DNA from: Bradyrhizobium lablabi
Lineage (GTDB): Bacteria > Pseudomonadota > Alphaproteobacteria > Rhizobiales > Xanthobacteraceae
NCBI RefSeq assembly: GCF_001440475.1
Contig: NZ_LLYB01000067.1
Location: forward strand, 14,481 to 57,693
DNA length: 43,213 bases
Reading direction: 5' to 3'
The position numbers and the translations under genes were made by a program. The notes beneath the pieces were generated by a model that was given only the letters and a program-made list of their open reading frames with translations, did no database searches and was not told where the DNA came from. Below, piece after piece: positions 39,465-43,213 of the stretch (position 1 is the stretch's first letter; the number at the start of each line of letters is the position of its first letter).

Positions 39465-39633
39465 GGTGTTTCTCCCTGTTGATTAAGAAGCGGGCCGTGT
39501 CAGCCTCAAAACAACGATCTTCCAGATTTATTCCCCAAACGGCGGCCATGACATCAGCAATTTCGTGGAAGCCTATGGTGCGATCTGCGTTCATACTGTC
39601 ATCGAATTGAGACTCCTGCTGATGGATCGGTGA

Positions 39634-40557
39634 ATGCTGCGACGAATTCTCCTTGGGCTGATCGTGATCGGCGCCGCCGGCGCCGGCATCTTCTGGTGGC
39701 TGACGATCCCGGCGGTGATTGCCTCGGCCTCGCTTCCTCCCCGCACGCCGAACCTGGCCAACGGTGCTGCAACGTTCAATGCCGGCGGCTGTTCCTCCTG
39801 CCACGCCGTTCCCAACCAGCCCGACCGGCTGAAGCTCGGCGGCGGGCTTGCCATGCCTTCGCCGTTCGGAACGTTTTACGTTCCGAATATATCGTCCGAT
39901 CCCACTTATGGTATTGGCCGGTGGAGCGAAGCGGATTTCGTGACTGCGGTGCTCAAGGGGACTTCGCCGGATGGCGCGCATTATTTTCCGGCTTTTCCCT
40001 ATGCGTCCTATCAGCATGCGACGGTCGATGATGTCCGCGATCTCTTTGCCTATCTGAAGACGCTTGCGCCGGTGACCGGCAAACCGCGCGATCACGACGT
40101 GCCGTTTCCATTCAATATCCGTCGCAATGTCGGAATCTGGAAATGGCTGTTCAAGAACGACAAGGTCATCACGGCGGACGCCTCGCGTTCTCCGTCATGG
40201 AATCGTGGCGCTTATCTCGTCAACGGCATGGGCCATTGCGCCGAATGCCACAGCCCGCGCAACTTCCTCGGCGGCATCGTCCAGGCGCAGCGTTTCGCCG
40301 GCGGGCCCAATCCGGAGGGCGAGGGCTGGGTACCCAACATCACCGAGAAGAGACTGTCCGAGTGGAGCGCAAAGGACATCGCCTACTTCCTTGAGACCGG
40401 ACAAACGCCCGATGGCGACACCGCCGGCGGATCGATGGTTCGCGTGATCAAGAATACGTCGCAGTTGTCGCCGGAGGATCGCGCGGCGATTGCCGAATAT
40501 GTGAAGTCGCTGCCCGCGGTCGAGGGGCCGCCGCGGCCGAAGAAGAAGGAAGGCTGA
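39634..40557 (+). CDS. Membrane-anchored diheme cytochrome c
   Basis: The 307-residue product has an N-terminal membrane helix (ILLGLIVIGAAGAGIFWWL) and two class I heme sites, CSSCH (Cys53, Cys56, His57) and CAECH (Cys202, Cys205, His206). Met ligand candidates follow each, for example AMPSPFG. PNISSDPTYGIGRWSEADFV and the matching PNITEKRLSEWSAKDI show the two domains are related. It resembles cytochrome subunits of periplasmic alcohol or aldehyde dehydrogenases. A role as electron carrier for a molybdenum or quinoprotein dehydrogenase is plausible; the CoxL-like gene is nearby but not adjacent. The Lys-rich tail is PKKKEG. Confidence 0.92.
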   Translation: MLRRILLGLIVIGAAGAGIFWWLTIPAVIASASLPPRTPNLANGAATFNAGGCSSCHAVPNQPDRLKLGGGLAMPSPFGTFYVPNISSDPTYGIGRWSEADFVTAVLKGTSPDGAHYFPAFPYASYQHATVDDVRDLFAYLKTLAPVTGKPRDHDVPFPFNIRRNVGIWKWLFKNDKVITADASRSPSWNRGAYLVNGMGHCAECHSPRNFLGGIVQAQRFAGGPNPEGEGWVPNITEKRLSEWSAKDIAYFLETGQTPDGDTAGGSMVRVIKNTSQLSPEDRAAIAEYVKSLPAVEGPPRPKKKEG

Positions 40558-40590
40558 CAGCCTCGATGGAAGAACGCGCCTCGCGCGCCG

Positions 40591-41433
40591 TCAGGGCGTC
40601 AGGGCTGCGGTGACCGGCTCGCGCCTCCAGGGCGTCAGGGCCGCGGTGACCGGTTCGCGCCTCTCCGGCAGCGAGGGCACGATGGTCAACGGCTTGTGCG
40701 GCACGAGCACGGGCGCGGCGGTCTTGCTCCGTTTCAAATCTGCGGCCCGCCTGGCGGCCGTGATGTCGGTCAGCGGGCGATCGAGATCGTTCACCGGGTA
40801 CAGCACGAAGCCACGATCCAAATAGGCGGCGGCGAAGCGCGGGGAATATTGAATGCCCAGATTGTACGAGACGAAAGCCGGCACCGGCCCGAAACGGCCG
40901 ATCGGCGCGGCGGCCGCTTCCTTTACCGCCGGCGCCGCAGAGGCCAGCGTGACCGTGCCGGTTGAAATCTCTCCATCGCGCGGGGCGTGGGCCTCGTCCT
41001 GCGCCGGGGCGTCGGGCAGCAGCGCCAAAACTTCCTGCGCACGGCCGGTGGTTCTGTCGGCCAGCGTTTCCGCGACGCCAGGGGGCGTCGAAAAAAGCCC
41101 GAACACGACGTAGCCGCCCACCAGCACCGCCGAAATGACCGAGGCCGCCATCGTGTTGGAGGCGAGCTTGTGCACCCTCTCGTAGGTGCGCGTTGTCTTC
41201 GTCTCGGGGGGCGGCTGCAGCGCAATGGCGAGCAATTCATCGTAGGTCGCGCGCTGCTCGACATCGTTCAGGATGTCATAGGCGCGCACGAGCTCTCTGA
41301 ACCTCAGTGCGGCATCCGGATTGTCGGGATTGATATCGGGATGCGTCGCCTTCGCGGCCTTGCGGAACGCTGTCCGCAAGCCCTCGGCGTCATCGCTCGG
41401 AAGAGCTCCGAGCAAATCGTACAGCGTCCCCAT
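40591..41433 (-). CDS. J-domain protein with membrane segment and repeated C-terminus
   Basis: The 280-residue product starts with a J domain (about 1-68) with the HPD motif at 31-33, needed to stimulate an Hsp70 ATPase such as DnaK. One membrane helix (about 98-117, VISAVLVGGYVVFGLF) follows, then a Pro/Ala-rich segment and a domain with FVSYNLGIQYSPRFAAAYLDRG. The last 24 residues are two copies of a 12-residue unit (RREPVTAALTPW), encoded by a 36-bp tandem repeat. It lacks the zinc-finger and substrate domains of DnaJ, so it is a specialised membrane co-chaperone. It faces the diheme cytochrome gene end-on, 33 bp apart. Confidence 0.82.
   Translation of the reverse strand: MGTLYDLLGALPSDDAEGLRTAFRKAAKATHPDINPDNPDAALRFRELVRAYDILNDVEQRATYDELLAIALQPPPETKTTRTYERVHKLASNTMAASVISAVLVGGYVVFGLFSTPPGVAETLADRTTGRAQEVLALLPDAPAQDEAHAPRDGEISTGTVTLASAAPAVKEAAAAPIGRFGPVPAFVSYNLGIQYSPRFAAAYLDRGFVLYPVNDLDRPLTDITAARRAADLKRSKTAAPVLVPHKPLTIVPSLPERREPVTAALTPWRREPVTAALTP
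40595..40666. repeat. 36-bp tandem repeat, two copies, in the J-domain gene
   Basis: Copy one is 40595-40630 and copy two 40631-40666, with only a few differences. Both begin GGCGTCAGGGC and include GCGGTGACCGG. On the minus strand each unit is twelve codons. The codon after LTP is TGG (Trp) in the inner copy and TGA (stop) in the outer, so one base decides where the protein ends. Confidence 0.9.
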
Positions 41434-41701
41434 GGTGGTACTCGCGACTACTCCCCCCGGAACGTCCGCCGCCGCGGAACTCCCGATTGACGACGCCCCA
41501 GATAATGAAAAATATCAAGGCGGTAGGATGATCCTGTTATGGCAAAAGCGTGCCATGGTTAACGTCGTTAAGGTGCATTGCGGTAAGGCGGTGCCGTTTT
41601 GAGTAGCAGGGGTTGCCGAGGACGCCCGGGATCAACTGCGCGCAAGGCTATCCGATGGGCCGGCCGGTGCGGGTCGCCCACCTCGACCGCCAGCCACAGG
41701 C

Positions 41702-42778
41702 CTAGTCCCCAAGCCGCGATATTCCGAGGTCGTCGGCGACCTGGTCCAGTGCGCGCAATAGCGCCGGCGCCAGTGGAATCCCGCCGCTCGTCCGCTTCAT
41801 CCGCGTTTCGTGGCTGCGTTCGCCGGGCACCCAGATGCGGTCGACGCCCGGGATGCGCTCGCTGTTACGGAAATCGCGCACCAGCGCGTCGACGCTCCGC
41901 TTGAAGACGGCGACGTCGCCAAAGGCTGCGATGTTGATCGCGGCGATCGCCTGTCCGGTGTTGGTGACGCTGTCGTCATCGTGGTTGAAGTCGATCACGT
42001 CGCGGCCCATCGCGGCGCCGCCGAGCGTGCCCGCGAGCAGGCCGATGATCATCGCCAGACCGTAGCCCTTGTAGCCAGCCTCCATGCCGCCGAGCGGCAG
42101 CAGCATGCCTTCGTCGGCGCGTTTCGGATCGGTCAGGGGCTGACCTTTGCGGTCGATCATCCAGCCTTTCGGCATCATCTCGCCGAGCAGCGCCTTGGTC
42201 TTCACCTTGCCATAGGCGGCGACCGTCGTCGCCATGTCGAGCACGATCGGCTTTTCGTCGCCGGCCGGGATCGCCGCCGCCACCGGATTGGTCGACAGCA
42301 GCATGTCGAGGCCGCCCCAGGGCGGAAGGTGGTTGGCATTGCCGACCGCGAAATAGAGCCCGATCATGTCATGGGCGAGCGGCATCGTGGCGTAGAGCGA
42401 GGCGGGGCCGGCATGGTTTGAGAACTGCGAGTTGACCCAGCCGATGCCGGTGGTGCGTGCCTTTTCGATTGCCATCCCGGCGGCGCGTTTCATGATGAGG
42501 TGGCCCATGCCGTTGTCGCCGTTCAGCACGGCCGTGCTGGCATGCTCGTGGACGACATGGATGTTCGGCCGGACGTTGAAACCGCCGGCCTTGATCCGCC
42601 TGACATATTGCGGCAACCGGCTGACACCATGCCCGTCCGACCCCTGCAGGTCGGCCGCCGCCATCAGCGCGGCGACCTCCGCGGCGTCAGCGTCCGGCAA
42701 GCCGACTGCGGTGAGCGCGTGCTGAATGAAGGCCTTCAGCCGGTCGAAGGTAACTGACGTCTCGGACAGGACGGGCAC
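41702..42778 (-). CDS. Ldh family NAD(P)-dependent 2-hydroxyacid dehydrogenase
   Basis: The 358-residue product belongs to the malate/L-lactate dehydrogenase family unlike classic MDH or LDH, whose members also act on ureidoglycolate, 2,3-diketogulonate and similar acids. The catalytic His50 lies in GSDGHGVSRLPQYV. Later motifs are NGDNGMGHLIMKRA, WVNSQFSNHAGPASLYA and the nucleotide-binding PPWGGLDMLLSTNPVA. MEAGYKGYGLAMIIGLLAGTL is also usual. Length is normal. No sugar-acid or purine breakdown genes are adjacent, so the substrate is open. It lies 69 bp downstream of the Lrp-like gene on the same strand, possibly in one transcript. Confidence 0.93.
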   Translation of the reverse strand: MPVLSETSVTFDRLKAFIQHALTAVGLPDADAAEVAALMAAADLQGSDGHGVSRLPQYVRRIKAGGFNVRPNIHVVHEHASTAVLNGDNGMGHLIMKRAAGMAIEKARTTGIGWVNSQFSNHAGPASLYATMPLAHDMIGLYFAVGNANHLPPWGGLDMLLSTNPVAAAIPAGDEKPIVLDMATTVAAYGKVKTKALLGEMMPKGWMIDRKGQPLTDPKRADEGMLLPLGGMEAGYKGYGLAMIIGLLAGTLGGAAMGRDVIDFNHDDDSVTNTGQAIAAINIAAFGDVAVFKRSVDALVRDFRNSERIPGVDRIWVPGERSHETRMKRTSGGIPLAPALLRALDQVADDLGISRLGD

Positions 42779-42847
42779 TCCGTTAAGGCCCGCGGGCGTG
42801 GCCGCGCCGGGCGAAGTCGACGGCGATTCGGGCAGGCGAGACCGCCG

Positions 42848-43093
42848 CTAGCCTGTGCCGAACGCCTTGAAGGTGATGATGGTGTGGGTGTCCTGGATGC
42901 CCGGAATTACCTGCACCTTCTCGTTGACGAAATGGCCGATGTCGGTGTCGTTGTCGACGTAGAACTTGACCAGCAGATCGTAATCGCCGGCGGTGGAATA
43001 GATCTCCGAGGCGATCTCGGCCTCGGCGAGCGCATTGGCGACGGCGTAGGACTGGCCGAGCTTGCATTTGAACTGGACGAAGAAGGGAACCAT
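42848..43093 (-). CDS. Stand-alone Lrp/AsnC effector-binding domain protein
   Basis: The 81-residue product, starting MVPFFVQFKCKLGQSY, is a single alpha/beta RAM domain like the C-terminal half of Lrp/AsnC regulators: AEIASEIYSTAGDYDLLVKFYV in the middle and PGIQDTHTIITFKAFG at the end. There is no helix-turn-helix. Such small proteins bind amino acids as multimers or pair with full Lrp regulators. GGAGAC before the ATG at 43093 supports this start; 19 in-frame codons further upstream do not fit the family. It is 69 bp upstream of the Ldh-family gene. Confidence 0.88.
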   Translation of the reverse strand: MVPFFVQFKCKLGQSYAVANALAEAEIASEIYSTAGDYDLLVKFYVDNDTDIGHFVNEKVQVIPGIQDTHTIITFKAFGTG

Positions 43094-43213
43094 CGCTGTC
43101 GTCTCCGAATAGATTGGCCCCAATAGGCCAAAAACCGCCGGTATTGGCAAGCCAACTTGCTGCCTCTGGCAGAGCGCGGTAGGACAGCCAACACACCAAT
43201 TGCGCGAGACCTG

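Noticed and set aside
41559..41571. Second CtrA-like site TTAA-CGTCG-TTAA
   Set aside because: The spacing is five bases, not seven, and no gene start lies close downstream on that strand.
41434..41701. Possible small gene between the J-domain and Ldh-family genes
   Set aside because: Only very short frames without ribosome sites or family resemblance are present.

Overview
The window looks like chromosome from a high-GC alphaproteobacterium of the Bradyrhizobium/Rhodopseudomonas group (Nitrobacteraceae). This is inferred from strong third-position GC bias, from close matches to remembered rhizobial protein families (LpcC-type mannosyltransferase, WaaF/HldD/HldE, lpsL-type epimerase), and from several palindromic intergenic repeats of the kind scattered through those genomes. 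No rRNA, tRNA, CRISPR array, transposase or phage gene is visible.

Layout. (1) 76-2976, minus strand: two exported TPR proteins, one ending in a caspase-like (C14) domain and one in a retropepsin-like aspartic protease domain. (2) 3145-7310, plus strand: an HTH protein with an apparent SAM-binding fold, then metK and ahcY, two enzymes of the activated methyl cycle; ahcY ends at a clear intrinsic terminator. (3) 7479-13528: a metabolic stretch with a SnoaL-like protein, the remnant of a second SnoaL-like gene, an EthA-type Baeyer-Villiger monooxygenase, a 50-residue protein behind a perfect CtrA-type box, an ACT protein, an EthD protein, a fatty acid desaturase, a small unknown gene between two palindromic repeats, and a fumarylacetoacetate-hydrolase-family enzyme. 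(4) 13574-35738: a large cell-envelope polysaccharide region. It holds an MsbA-like ABC exporter, galE, an LpcC-like core mannosyltransferase, waaF, hldD, hldE, two tandem O-antigen-ligase-like membrane proteins, a WbpM/FlaA1-type nucleotide-sugar dehydratase, a WbuB-like glycosyltransferase, a WecA/WbpL-like initiating phosphosugar transferase, a flippase-like membrane protein, a UDP-glucuronate 4-epimerase, manC, a sugar oxidoreductase plus aminotransferase pair, and murJ. (5) 36094-43093: oxidative metabolism, with an orphan form-II CoxL-like molybdenum hydroxylase, a cytochrome c', a CHRD protein, a diheme cytochrome c, a J-domain membrane protein with a repeated C-terminus, an Ldh-family dehydrogenase and a stand-alone Lrp/AsnC effector domain.

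How the genes fit together. HldE and HldD make ADP-heptose for WaaF, ManC makes GDP-mannose for the LpcC-like enzyme, and GalE and the glucuronate epimerase supply other sugars. The dehydratase, the oxidoreductase/aminotransferase pair and the WecA/WbpL-like enzyme are suited to making and loading the first O-antigen sugar on undecaprenyl phosphate; the tandem ligase-like proteins would polymerise the chain or attach it to lipid A-core. The heptose genes gmhA and gmhB, a Wzx flippase and the CoxS/CoxM partners of the CoxL-like protein are not in the window.

I found no clear-cut unprecedented system. The leads I consider most worth testing are the HTH/SAM-fold gene upstream of metK-ahcY, mutually exclusive hairpins in the ahcY leader, the CtrA box before the 50-residue gene, the paired caspase-like and aspartic-protease TPR proteins, and the tandem ligase-like genes. 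All calls rest on reading the sequence and remembered family features; no database search was possible.
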